NCBI GenBank assembly: GCA_002471015.1
Contig: DKPB01000026.1
Coordinates: forward strand, 423 to 29,825
Length of the DNA: 29,403 nucleotides
Origin: Stenotrophomonas sp. UBA7346
GTDB taxonomy: Bacteria; Pseudomonadota; Gammaproteobacteria; Xanthomonadales; Xanthomonadaceae
Direction: 5' to 3'
Under the pieces are notes generated by a model. The model had not been told where the DNA came from. It ran no database searches and saw only the letters and a program-made list of their open reading frames with translations. Below, in pieces: positions 15,342 through 23,804 of the stretch (positions within the stretch are counted from its first letter, which is position 1; every line of letters starts with the position of its first letter). Made by a program: the position numbers and the translations under genes.

Positions 15342-16697
15342 CTAGTCGTGCGGCAGCAGGATGGTCACGCACAGTCCGCCATCCTTGCGGTTCTGCAGCG
15401 AGATGCGGCCACCATGGGCCTCGACGATCTCGCGTGTCAGCGCCAGCCCCAGCCCGGTGCCGTTGCGCTTGGTCGAATAGAACGGCATCAGGGCGTTCTG
15501 CAGCACGGCCTCGTTCATGCCGGTGCCACGGTCCAGCACTTCGATGCGCAGCCAATTGGGCAGGCGCGCCAGCCGCAGCTCCACTGCGTCCTCGGTTGCG
15601 CCATTGTCGGCACCGGCTTCGTGCGCGTTCTTCAGCAGGTTGAGCAGTGCCTGCGAAAACTGTGATTGGTCCAGGCGGCTGTACTGCTCGTCGGCCATCG
15701 GTTCCATGCGGAAACTGATCTGTTGCTGCAGCCCGTGCAGGAACTGACTCCAGGCGACTGTCTGCAGCTGCGGTTGCGGCAGTTTGGCAAAACGCGCGTA
15801 GCCGCGGATGAAACCTTCCAGATGGCGCGCGCGCTCCTCGACGGTGCCGAAGATGTCCTCCAGGCGGTCGTATCGGTTGCGTCGCACCAGCTCCGCACCG
15901 GAATGCGCCAGCGAGGCAATCGGTGCCAGCGAGTTGTTGAGCTCGTGGCTGATCACCCGTATCACTTTCTTCCAGGTCTGTACTTCCTGGCGGCGCAACT
16001 CGGCGGTGAGCAGGCGCAGCAGCAGCAGTTCGTGCGGGCGTCCATTCAGATGGAACCCACGCCGCGACAGGTGGTAGATCTGCTCGTCGTCGTCCTCATC
16101 GTCATCGGCCGCATCCGGCGAGCGCACCGCGAACAGCGAATCACCGCCGCGGGCGATGGCATTGCGCAGTTCGATCGGCATGGTCTCCAGCAGCTCGTGC
16201 ATGCGCTTGCCTTCCAGCTTCCAGCCCCCGTGCAGCAGCTTGCGCGCAGCGGTGTTGGAGAAGGTCACACGTTGCACGCCATCGCCGCCATCGGTCAGCA
16301 ACAGCATCGCCACCGGTGTGTTCTGCACCATGGTGTCGAGCAGCAGCTCGCGCTGCACCAGCGACTGGCGCTGCTCGCGCAGCACATCGCCCAGTTCCGC
16401 ATGCGCCTGCACCAGCTGGGCCAGTTCGTCATTGCCGCGCCAATGCACGCCAAAGTTGAACTCGCCGTCGCGGTAGCTGCTGGTGGTGCCGGCCAGCGCA
16501 CGCAGCAGGGAGCGGACCGGGGCGGTGGCGCGGCGCAGGGTCCACCACATCAGTGCCAGCAGCAGCAGGGCCGATACGCTGACCACCACCCAGCCACGGT
16601 CCATCCAGTAGGCCAGCAGCCATGGCAAGGCGGCCGCCAGCGCCAGCACCGGCAGCAGCCGCAGGAAAAGACTGAAGGTGAAGGAGCGGGATCTCAT
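15342..16697 (-). CDS. NtrY-like sensor histidine kinase
   Basis: A 451-residue inner-membrane kinase, partner of the overlapping regulator. Two membrane helices at about residues 10-31 and 36-53 enclose almost no periplasmic loop, so it probably senses a signal within or beside the membrane. A linker with HAMP-like character and a PAS-like domain (about 115-235, MVQNTPVAMLLLTDGGD) follow, including an acidic run DAADDDEDDDE. The H-box is VISHELNNSLAPI with phospho-acceptor His251; the N-box is LLNLLKNAHEAG, G1 is DRGTGM, the F-box is MPFYSTK and G2 is GTGLGLAL. Start ATG overlaps the regulator's stop as ATGA (16694-16697). It is the last gene of the minus-strand block and ends 38 bases from array C. 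Confidence 0.92.
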   Translation of the reverse strand: MRSRSFTFSLFLRLLPVLALAAALPWLLAYWMDRGWVVVSVSALLLLALMWWTLRRATAPVRSLLRALAGTTSSYRDGEFNFGVHWRGNDELAQLVQAHAELGDVLREQRQSLVQRELLLDTMVQNTPVAMLLLTDGGDGVQRVTFSNTAARKLLHGGWKLEGKRMHELLETMPIELRNAIARGGDSLFAVRSPDAADDDEDDDEQIYHLSRRGFHLNGRPHELLLLRLLTAELRRQEVQTWKKVIRVISHELNNSLAPIASLAHSGAELVRRNRYDRLEDIFGTVEERARHLEGFIRGYARFAKLPQPQLQTVAWSQFLHGLQQQISFRMEPMADEQYSRLDQSQFSQALLNLLKNAHEAGADNGATEDAVELRLARLPNWLRIEVLDRGTGMNEAVLQNALMPFYSTKRNGTGLGLALTREIVEAHGGRISLQNRKDGGLCVTILLPHD

Positions 16698-18034
16698 TCG
16701 CGTGGGATGTGGTGGCGGTCCATGCGCCGGTACAGCGCTTGCCGGCTCATGCCCAGTTCGGCGGCGGCCTGCGCGATCACTCCGCCCGCGCGCTCCAGTG
16801 CGTTGACGATGCGGGCACGGTCGGGCTCATCGGCCGCGGCGCTGGGGCGGCTGGGCGCGGCACGCGGCAGGTTGAGGTCGGCTGCCTCGATGCGCGGGCC
16901 CTGTGCCAGCAGCACGGCGCGCTGGATCACGTTGCGCAGTTCGCGCACATTACCCGGCCAGGTATGGCGCTGCAGCGCCTGCGCGGCCTGGGCCGACAGC
17001 GGCTTGCCGTCCGCCAGGAAGTGCTGGGCCAGCGGCAGGATGTCTTCGCGCCGTTCGGCCAGGGGCGGCAGGCTCAGCTCGACCGTGTTGAGCCGGTAAT
17101 AGAGGTCCTCGCGGAAGCTGCCATCGCGGATCATCGCCGGCAGGTCGGCATTGGTGGCGCTGACCACGCGCACCGACACCTGCCGTTCGCGGTTGGACCC
17201 CAGCCGCTCGAAGCGGCCGGTCTCGAGTACCCGCAGCAGCTTCATCTGCCCGGTCAGCGACAGGTTGCCGATCTCGTCCAGGAACAGGGTGCCCCCGTCG
17301 GCGGCCTCGAACTTGCCTTCGCGTGCCTTGTTGGCGCCGGTGTAGGCGCCGGCTTCGGCACCAAACAGCTCGGCTTCGATCAGTTCGGACGGTATCGCCC
17401 CGCAGTTGAGCGCGACGAACGGGCCTTTGCGATCGGCCGAGTTGGCCTGGATGATCTCGGCGATCTTTTCCTTGCCGGCGCCATTGGGCCCGGTGATCAG
17501 CACCGGCAGCTGCGAACGTGCGACCTGGCAGGCCAGGCTGATCACGCGCTCGCTGGCCGGGTCGGCGAACACCACGCCGCGCAGGTCGTAGCGCTCATGC
17601 AGGGCCTGCTGGTTGCGCAGCTCGCGCGAGCGGCGGCGCGCCAGTTCGCGGCGGGTCTCGGCCAGCTCCAGCAGGTTGTTGACCGTGGTCAGCAGGCGGC
17701 CATCGTCCCACGGCTTGGCCAGGTAGTCGGCGGCGCCGGCCTTGACCAGTTCCACCGCGCTGTCCAGGTGGGTCCACGCGGTGAGCAGGATCACCGGCAG
17801 GTCCGGGTGGGCCTGCCGGATGTCACGGAACAGTTGCTGGCCTTCCTCGCCGGAGGTGGTATCGGCGGTGAAGTTCATGTCCTGCAGCACCAGGTCGAAT
17901 TCCTGCTCGGCCAGCATCGCCAGGCCCTGCTCCGGCGATACCGCATGGCGGGTGTCGATGTCGTGCAGGGAGAACAGCACGTCCAGCGCGGTGGCCACGG
18001 CGGTGTTGTCGTCGATGATCAGGATCTGTGGCAT
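16694..18034 (-). CDS. NtrC-type sigma-54-dependent response regulator
   Basis: A 446-residue enhancer-binding activator. The receiver domain has ILIIDDN (Asp8, Asp9), phospho-acceptor Asp52 in LVLQDMNF and Lys107 in YLAKPW, with a TADTTSGEEG insertion after the Asp. The AAA+ domain has a variant Walker A (GPNGAGKE, usually GESGTGKE), a sigma-54-contacting loop GAYTGA in place of GAFTGA, Walker B GGTLFLDEIG, and the REDLYYRLN and WPGNVRELRN segments. A Fis-type helix-turn-helix closes the protein (AAELGMSRQALYRRMDRH). ATG at 18034 gives the usual MPQILIIDD start; a GTG at 18046 would add four residues. Neither has a clear Shine-Dalgarno. It lies 54 bases after the last permease and presumably activates the transporter operon with RpoN. 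Confidence 0.92.
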   Translation of the reverse strand: MPQILIIDDNTAVATALDVLFSLHDIDTRHAVSPEQGLAMLAEQEFDLVLQDMNFTADTTSGEEGQQLFRDIRQAHPDLPVILLTAWTHLDSAVELVKAGAADYLAKPWDDGRLLTTVNNLLELAETRRELARRRSRELRNQQALHERYDLRGVVFADPASERVISLACQVARSQLPVLITGPNGAGKEKIAEIIQANSADRKGPFVALNCGAIPSELIEAELFGAEAGAYTGANKAREGKFEAADGGTLFLDEIGNLSLTGQMKLLRVLETGRFERLGSNRERQVSVRVVSATNADLPAMIRDGSFREDLYYRLNTVELSLPPLAERREDILPLAQHFLADGKPLSAQAAQALQRHTWPGNVRELRNVIQRAVLLAQGPRIEAADLNLPRAAPSRPSAAADEPDRARIVNALERAGGVIAQAAAELGMSRQALYRRMDRHHIPRE

Positions 18035-18088
18035 CGGTTGTCGCACAAGAAGAGGGTAGGGTGCAGCACAGGCATTGAAGTCAGCACC

Positions 18089-19309
18089 TTACACGTTGCG
18101 GGTGGCACTGGCAGGGGGCAGCTGCGCCGCACGTTGGGCGGGCGCGGCAACGGCGGCCTGGCCCAGCACCAGCATCAGGCCACCTGCCGCCAGCAGATAG
18201 GTCCAGGGCAGGCGGGGCAGTTCGTAATGCTGCATCAGCCATTGGTTGATCAGCAACGCCAGCAACAGCCCGATGGCCAGCCCGACGAGGGTCAACAGCA
18301 GGTTCTCGGTCAGGAAGTGGCGCAGCACCTGATTGCGGGTGGCGCCCAGCGCCCGGCGGATGCCGATCTGGCGGGTGCGCTGTTGTATCCAGTAGCCACT
18401 GAGGCTGGCGATGCCGATCAAGGTGATGGTCGCCACCACCAGGTTGACCGCCAGCAACAGCCAGACCGCGGCGCGGCGTTGGCGCAGTCCGTTGCTGCGC
18501 AGTTCTTCATAGCTGGCCACCACCGGCTTGAAGCCGCGTGCCATCTGCGCGCGATAGCTGTCCTGCAGTACGCCGGGGATGGCCTTGATCACCGCATCGC
18601 GCTGCTGGGCGGTGGCGCGCACCACGAAGCTGAGCAGGGGCAGGCCCGCGGGCCGGCGTGGCAACAGGATGGCGTGTTCGGCCTTGCCATCGTCCAGTTC
18701 GCTGAGCTGGTAACGCAGCAGGTGCGCCACCACGCCGACCACGACGTAGTGGCCACTGTCATCGCCGCCGCTGAGTGTGCGGCCGACCGGGTCGCCGTCG
18801 AACAAGGTGCGCGCCAGCGCCTCGGTGATGATGATGGGCGTGGTGCTGGCCGCGTCGTCGTCGCCCAGTTGCAGGTCGCTGTACTCGTCATCCAGGAAGT
18901 CGCGGCCGCGGCTGAGCTGCAACCCCAGCGTGTCGATCAGGTGGTTGCCCAGGAAGCCACTGACCTCCACGGTGGGGCCATTGGCCGGCTTCAGGTCGTA
19001 GACCATGGTCAGGGTTTCGCGCATGGGCGCGCCAACCACTGCAGTGGCCCGCGTCACCCCGGGGATATGCGCCAGCGCCTGGGCGCCGGCCGTGGCCTGT
19101 GCGGCGCTCCAGTTGCCATCAGGGCGCAGCACCTGGTCGACGATGATGATCTCCTTGTCGGCGATGCCATCATCGATCAGCAGTGGGCCGGCCTGCTGCG
19201 CAAGCAGGAACAGCGTATTGCAGAGGATGGCGCAGGCCACCGCGATCTGCAGGCCGATCAGCCAGGGCATCAGTGGCTGGCGACGCATGGAAGCGAACAG
19301 GGGATTCAT
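18089..19309 (-). CDS. ABC transporter permease, MacB/FtsX-like, A type, pair 4
   Basis: A 406-residue inner-membrane protein: N-terminal helix (PWLIGLQIAVACAILCNTLFLL), a periplasmic MacB-type domain of about 230 residues, then three helices at the C-terminus. The cytoplasmic coupling segment WIQQRTRQIGIRRALGATRNQVLRHFLTEN is shared with the other three A-type permeases. It is the most divergent of them: the N-terminal helix lacks the RHKTA and LEIALSCAI pattern and the helix-2 entry reads SGYWIQQ in place of ASFWVQQ. It begins 13 bases after the stop of its B-type partner and would form a heterodimer with it on an ABC ATPase. Family membership is firm; substrate unknown. Confidence 0.88.
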   Translation of the reverse strand: MNPLFASMRRQPLMPWLIGLQIAVACAILCNTLFLLAQQAGPLLIDDGIADKEIIIVDQVLRPDGNWSAAQATAGAQALAHIPGVTRATAVVGAPMRETLTMVYDLKPANGPTVEVSGFLGNHLIDTLGLQLSRGRDFLDDEYSDLQLGDDDAASTTPIIITEALARTLFDGDPVGRTLSGGDDSGHYVVVGVVAHLLRYQLSELDDGKAEHAILLPRRPAGLPLLSFVVRATAQQRDAVIKAIPGVLQDSYRAQMARGFKPVVASYEELRSNGLRQRRAAVWLLLAVNLVVATITLIGIASLSGYWIQQRTRQIGIRRALGATRNQVLRHFLTENLLLTLVGLAIGLLLALLINQWLMQHYELPRLPWTYLLAAGGLMLVLGQAAVAAPAQRAAQLPPASATRNV

Positions 19310-19322
19310 GCGGTTGCCTCGT

Positions 19323-20654
19323 TCATAGTGTCTTGACCTGCAATGCAGGCTCCTGGCGCGCGGCGCGGATGGCTGGCAGCAGGCCCACCAGCACGCCGGT
19401 GGCGACGGCCATCAGCAACAAGCCGATGAACAGCCCGGGGCTGAGCCGCGCCAGCGAGGAATAGGCTTCGCCTTGCTGGCGCATCAGCCACAGGCCGGCA
19501 AGGGTCAACGGCAGCGCCAGCAGGCCGCCCAGCAGGCCGGCCAGGGTCGACTCGACCAGGCAGCTGGCAATGATTGCGCGGCGTGGTGCCCCCAGCACCC
19601 GGCGCACGCCATGCTCGCCGGCCCGGCGCAGGAAGCGGGCGGCCAGCAGGCCGGCAACGTTCACCAGGCAAAGCAGCAACAAGCCCAGTGCAAGCCACAG
19701 ATTCAGGCGCACGCTGTCCGGCACCACGCGGTTGAAGCGCAGCCACTGCGCCATCGACTGCAGGCTGGTGTTCGGTTTGCGCGCAAAAATGCCGGCAGCG
19801 TGACGTTCGGCGGCGAAGTTCTGCAGGCTGCGTGCATAGTCCTCGCGGGCGTCGGCGTCCTTCAGTTCGGCCCACAGCACCAGCCAGCGGCATTGCCCGG
19901 TATCGATCTGGTCGAAACGGAACCCGCCAAAGCCGGCGCCGTCACAGATACGGGTACTGGTGATCTCCGCACCCGCGGCCAGCACCGCCTCAGCCGGGGC
20001 AAACAGCTCATCCCCGTCACCTTCCCAGCCGCTGTCGTTTGCCGGCAGGAAGTGCGGCCGCGGCCGTGGTGCCCAGCGCTCGCTGATGCCGATCACGCGG
20101 AACTCGCGCTTGCCAATGCGGATCTGCGCACCGGTGCCGTCCTCGCGGCCCAGCAGGTGCTGGCTGAGCGCACGGCTTATCACTACCACCGGGGTATGTG
20201 CGGCCTCCTCTTCGGCAGTCCAGTAGCGGCCATGGCGCAAGGGCACGCCGAATACCGGCAGCATCGGCCCCACCGCCAGCGCGGCCGATACGTTCTTGCT
20301 GACGGTGTTGTCGGCGTTGCTGACGCTCAACGGGCTGGTCACCACCCCGACCTGCGCCACATCCGGCCGCAACTGTCGCATTGCCTGCACATCGGCCAAC
20401 TTCCACAGCGGCGGCACCGGCGTGCCGTCGCCGTAGCTTTCGCTGTCGCCGCTCTTGGCGGCCTGGCGCGAGTCGGCCCAGGCCAGGTGCAGGTTCTGGC
20501 TGATGCCGGGCAGGGGGTCGGCGGACAGCACGGACAACAGGGTCAGCATGGTCATCACCGAGGCCAGCCCCAACGCCAGAGTGAGGATCGCCAGGGCCAT
20601 CGTGCGTGGATGGCGCAGGCAGCCACGCAGGCCGGTTTCCAGTGTGTAGTTCAA
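19323..20654 (-). CDS. ABC transporter permease, MacB/FtsX-like, B type, pair 4
   Basis: A 443-residue permease with the N-terminal helix AILTLALGLASVMTMLTLLS followed by SADPLPG, a periplasmic domain, and a three-helix C-terminal part with FLRRAGEHGVRRVLGAPRRA as the coupling segment. Two cysteines of the periplasmic domain (Cys237 and Cys255, the second followed by RWLVLWAEL) are shared with the other B types. The start is taken as the TTG at 20654, which overlaps the stop of the upstream NTF2-like gene as TTGA; it aligns with the starts of the other B types. The longer frame to 20711 would overlap that gene by 61 bases. It is the most divergent B-type copy. Confidence 0.85.
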   Translation of the reverse strand: MNYTLETGLRGCLRHPRTMALAILTLALGLASVMTMLTLLSVLSADPLPGISQNLHLAWADSRQAAKSGDSESYGDGTPVPPLWKLADVQAMRQLRPDVAQVGVVTSPLSVSNADNTVSKNVSAALAVGPMLPVFGVPLRHGRYWTAEEEAAHTPVVVISRALSQHLLGREDGTGAQIRIGKREFRVIGISERWAPRPRPHFLPANDSGWEGDGDELFAPAEAVLAAGAEITSTRICDGAGFGGFRFDQIDTGQCRWLVLWAELKDADAREDYARSLQNFAAERHAAGIFARKPNTSLQSMAQWLRFNRVVPDSVRLNLWLALGLLLLCLVNVAGLLAARFLRRAGEHGVRRVLGAPRRAIIASCLVESTLAGLLGGLLALPLTLAGLWLMRQQGEAYSSLARLSPGLFIGLLLMAVATGVLVGLLPAIRAARQEPALQVKTL

Positions 20655-21139
20655 TGCGTCGGCTCCATGTTCGCGCGGTGTGCGTAACTGAGCACGCGGG
20701 TTGCCTGCCACTGGCCCTCGCGCTGCCGCCAGATGATGACGAAGTCGGCCACGCCATCGCAGTGTTCACCCTTGAGATCGCAGAAGCGGTGCTGGCCACG
20801 GGCGATGGCGCCGAAGTCCTTTACCGGAAACACCTGCAGCGTGCCAGGCAGCAGCTGCCGGGTGTAGTGGCCGCAGGCATTTTTCCGGGTATTGGCCAGC
20901 ATCGCCTCACGGCTCCAGGTGACGCCGCCGGTGTCGTGATAGAACTCCACCGCCGGATCGAAGTAGCTGGCGTGCCTGGCAAGCTGGGTTGGATCGCTGC
21001 AGTGGTTGAAGCTGTCGAACATGTCGTGGTCGAGCGCGGCGACCGTGTCGTGCAGGCTGCCCGGGACGGTATCGGCGGCGTGTGCCGCAGGCAGGCTCAG
21101 TGCGAACAGCAGCGGCAGGTAATGCAGCTTGGAATTCAT
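20651..21139 (-). CDS. secreted NTF2-like (SnoaL/DUF4440-type) protein
   Basis: A 162-residue protein with a signal peptide (MNSKLHYLPLLFALSLPAAHA-ADT), so it is predicted to be periplasmic. The mature part has an NTF2-like fold pattern: an N-terminal helix (FDSFNHCSDPTQLARHASYF), DPAVEFYHDTGGVTWSREAM, and paired strands ending FVIIWRQREGQWQATRVLSYAHR. Some such proteins are hydrolases or isomerases, others only bind small molecules; no activity can be assigned. Start at 21139 has GGAG about eight bases upstream; the open frame to 21184 runs into the neighbour. It sits between permease pairs 3 and 4 on the same strand, 34 bases after one and overlapping the next by four, so it is a member of the transporter operon and may bind or modify its substrate in the periplasm (inference). 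Confidence 0.82.
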   Translation of the reverse strand: MNSKLHYLPLLFALSLPAAHAADTVPGSLHDTVAALDHDMFDSFNHCSDPTQLARHASYFDPAVEFYHDTGGVTWSREAMLANTRKNACGHYTRQLLPGTLQVFPVKDFGAIARGQHRFCDLKGEHCDGVADFVIIWRQREGQWQATRVLSYAHRANMEPTH

Positions 21140-21173
21140 CGGGGGGACTCCGGGACGCAGAAGCAGGGAAGGA

Positions 21174-22397
21174 TCAGGCAGCACGGGTAGCTACCGCCGG
21201 TGGCACCGCGGCCGCCCGCCGCGCCGGCCCGAGTACCGCGAGCTGACCCAGCAGCAACAACAGCACCGCGGCGACCGGCAGGTAGCCCCAAGGCAGGCGT
21301 GGCAGTTCGTAGCGGCCCATCAACAACATGTTCAAGGCATAGGCCAGCAGCAGGCCGAGGACCACGCCCGCGCTGCTCAGCAGCAGGTTTTCCAGCTGGA
21401 AATGGCGCAGGATGTGCGTGCGGGTTGCCCCCAGGGCACGACGGATGCCGATCTGGCGGGTGCGCTGCTGCACCCAGAAGCTGGCAAGCCCCATGATGCC
21501 GAAGGCGGTCACCGCCAGCAGCGCGGCACTCACCGCCAGCAGCAGCCAGATCACCGAGCGGTCACGGCGATGGAAGTCCTTGCGCATCTGCTCCAGCGTG
21601 GCCTGTTCCTCGATGATGCGGTTGGGGTCCTGTTGGTTGAGCGCGGCGACCGCGGCCTTGAGCACCTGCTGGCGCTGGTCGGGCGTGGTGCGCAGTGCAT
21701 AGGCGCCATTGGATACCCGGATCGGGAAAATCACCGAATCGAAACGGTTGGCGAACGTGCCACTGTCGCCCGGTGCCATCAGGTCCTTGACCACGCCGAC
21801 GACGGTGGAGGGCGGCTGTGCCTCGCCCCAGATGTAGACGCGCTTGCCGATCGCGCTCTCGCCCGGGAACAGACGCTGCGCGAGCGAGCGGGCCAGCAGC
21901 ACGGAGGGCACGGTGGGGCCGATCTTGTTGGGGTCGAAGGCGCTGTTGTCGATGTATTCATCGGGCAGGAAACCGCGCCCTTCCGCCACCTGCAGGCCAT
22001 AGGTCTGCAGCAGGTTGCCGTCATCCATGTAAATCGAGGCATGCGCGGTGGGGCGGTTCTGGTCTGCCTGCAGGCGGACGTCCGAGCCCCAGACATTGCC
22101 GCCGTAGGGAATCTGGTTGACGCTTGCAGCGGCCTTTACCCCGGGGAGCGCCGCCAGCGCCCGCACATCCTGCAGGCGCAGTGCATCGTAATTGACATCC
22201 GGCAGCAGGCTGCTGGTGGACAGGTAGACCAGCTCGTCATCGACAACGCCGCTTTGCAGGCGCAGCTCGTCCACGCGGTTGCTGATGATGAACACCGCGT
22301 TGCAGATGATGGCGCAGCTCAAGGCGATCTCCAGCACCAGCAGCAGGCAAGCGGTCTTGTGGCGCATCAGCTGGTTGAAGGTGGGCAACAGTTCCAT
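21174..22397 (-). CDS. ABC transporter permease, MacB/FtsX-like, A type, pair 3
   Basis: A 407-residue permease. The N-terminal helix region RHKTACLLLVLEIALSCAIICNAVFII is nearly the same in pairs 1-3. The periplasmic domain contains LALRSLAQRLFPGESAIGKRVYI-like MacB features (here LLARSLAQRLFPGESAIGK), and the C-terminal half has ASFWVQQRTRQIGIRRALGATRTHILRHFQLEN and three helices, ending GPARRAAAVPPAVATRAA. It follows its B-type partner by 72 bases with nothing notable between. Role as one half of a heterodimeric permease is inferred from the regular B-A pairing. Confidence 0.9.
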   Translation of the reverse strand: MELLPTFNQLMRHKTACLLLVLEIALSCAIICNAVFIISNRVDELRLQSGVVDDELVYLSTSSLLPDVNYDALRLQDVRALAALPGVKAAASVNQIPYGGNVWGSDVRLQADQNRPTAHASIYMDDGNLLQTYGLQVAEGRGFLPDEYIDNSAFDPNKIGPTVPSVLLARSLAQRLFPGESAIGKRVYIWGEAQPPSTVVGVVKDLMAPGDSGTFANRFDSVIFPIRVSNGAYALRTTPDQRQQVLKAAVAALNQQDPNRIIEEQATLEQMRKDFHRRDRSVIWLLLAVSAALLAVTAFGIMGLASFWVQQRTRQIGIRRALGATRTHILRHFQLENLLLSSAGVVLGLLLAYALNMLLMGRYELPRLPWGYLPVAAVLLLLLGQLAVLGPARRAAAVPPAVATRAA

Positions 22398-22469
22398 GGA
22401 CCACGCACAGGGCAGTGAAGGGAATGGTGAAGGGGACGGGTGGAGGTGATCGAGCAGGGGCAGGGCCGG

Positions 22470-23780
22470 CTACTGGCTCTTGAGCTGCAGTGCCGGCGGC
22501 ACCTGCATGGCGCGCCAGGCAGGCAGCAGCCCCGCAATCACGCTGACGGCCACCGCCAGCACGAAGGTCAGCCACAGCGTGGTGCCATCCATGTGCGCCA
22601 GCTTGGCGTATTCGTCCGGTTGCTGGCGGATCAGCCACAGGCCGAACGCAGCGAAACCCAGACCAAGCGCGCCGCCGGCCAGGCCGATGACACCGGCTTC
22701 GGTCAGGCATTGCTTGAAGATGTCCAGCCGTGAGGCGCCCAACGAACGCCGCACGCCGATCTCACCGGCGCGGCGCAGGAACTTGGCCAGCAGCAGGCTC
22801 ACCGTGTTGATCATGCACACCAGCAGGAAGCCGAAGGCCAGCCACATCTGCAGGCGCACGTCGTTGGGGACGATGCGGTTGAAATCCAGCCAGCCCATCA
22901 CGTCGTGCAGGCGCACATTGGTGGGGCGCTCGAAGCGGCCGTTCGCGCGCTGGGTGTCGGAATAGTCGGCCAGGTACTTCAGGTAGTCGCGTGCCTTCTG
23001 CGGCGTGTCCAGCTCTACCCAGTACTGCAACCACGCACACGGCGCGTTGAGGCTGCGATTGCCTTCGCCGTCGTCGCTGGCAGCCCAGCACTGCATGTTG
23101 CCCTGGGTGTCCAGCTTCAGCGCGCGCGAGCTGGAAAAAGGCAGCACCACCTGCTCATCGCCGCCATAGCGTTGGCTGGTGAGGTCGTAGAAACGCGGGG
23201 TGGGCTTGAAATCGCCGAGCAGGCCAATGATGCGGAAGGTACCCTGCGGCAGCGCCAGATTCCTGCCGATCGGGTTGGCGCTGCCGAACAACCTGCCGGC
23301 AAGCTTGCGGTCGATGACCGCAACCAGACTGCGAGCCTCATCATCGTTCCCGCTCCAGGCATTGCCCGCAGCCAGCGGCACCTCGAACATGGGGAAGAAG
23401 TCGGCCGAGGTGTAGCGTGCCCGCACCCGGAACGGTTGCGCGGCGTCGCCTGCAGGCATCACCGTGACCGAACCGGCGCTCATCACCGCCTGGCGGTCAC
23501 CGCGCTTCTGCCGCAACAGCTCTTCGGCGTCATAGCGGCTCATCTGCTTCAGCGGGTCTGCATCCAGGGTGGCATCCTTGCCAAGGCTGCGCGGCTCCAG
23601 CTGCGGATAGAACAGTTGCCCGCTCTTGCCGGGGATGGGATCCCCGGACAGCACGAAGTACAGCGCCAAGGTGGTCATCGTCGCACCGATGCCCACCGCG
23701 ATGGTCAGTACCATCAAGGCGGTCAATGCCTTGTTGCGCGCGAAGCTGCGAACCGCCAGTTGCAGATAGTAGCCAAACAT
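22470..23780 (-). CDS. ABC transporter permease, MacB/FtsX-like, B type, pair 3
   Basis: A 436-residue permease. Start at 23780 (MFGYYLQLAVRSF) follows GGAGACAGGGA; the open frame to 23804 touches the neighbour's stop. N-terminal helix ALTALMVLTIAVGIGATMTTLAL leads into the FVLSGDPIPGKS motif shared by the B types. The periplasmic domain holds the conserved cysteine pair Cys231 and Cys248, the latter in CAWLQYWVEL. The C-terminal part has KFLRRAGEIGVRRSLGASRLDIFKQCLTEA and three helices, ending PALQLKSQ like pair 2. Confidence 0.9.
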   Translation of the reverse strand: MFGYYLQLAVRSFARNKALTALMVLTIAVGIGATMTTLALYFVLSGDPIPGKSGQLFYPQLEPRSLGKDATLDADPLKQMSRYDAEELLRQKRGDRQAVMSAGSVTVMPAGDAAQPFRVRARYTSADFFPMFEVPLAAGNAWSGNDDEARSLVAVIDRKLAGRLFGSANPIGRNLALPQGTFRIIGLLGDFKPTPRFYDLTSQRYGGDEQVVLPFSSSRALKLDTQGNMQCWAASDDGEGNRSLNAPCAWLQYWVELDTPQKARDYLKYLADYSDTQRANGRFERPTNVRLHDVMGWLDFNRIVPNDVRLQMWLAFGFLLVCMINTVSLLLAKFLRRAGEIGVRRSLGASRLDIFKQCLTEAGVIGLAGGALGLGFAAFGLWLIRQQPDEYAKLAHMDGTTLWLTFVLAVAVSVIAGLLPAWRAMQVPPALQLKSQ

Positions 23781-23804
23781 TCCCTGTCTCCCTGGTTCCG
23801 GCAA

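Noticed and set aside
14542..15555. Minus-strand open frame of 337 codons across array C
   Set aside because: Joins antisense GNAT sequence, repeat DNA and antisense kinase sequence; no domain.
16709..19336. Plus-strand open frame of 875 codons
   Set aside because: Antisense to the regulator and A4 genes, both with clear motifs. The Gln/Gly/His-rich translation is a shadow of their codon use.
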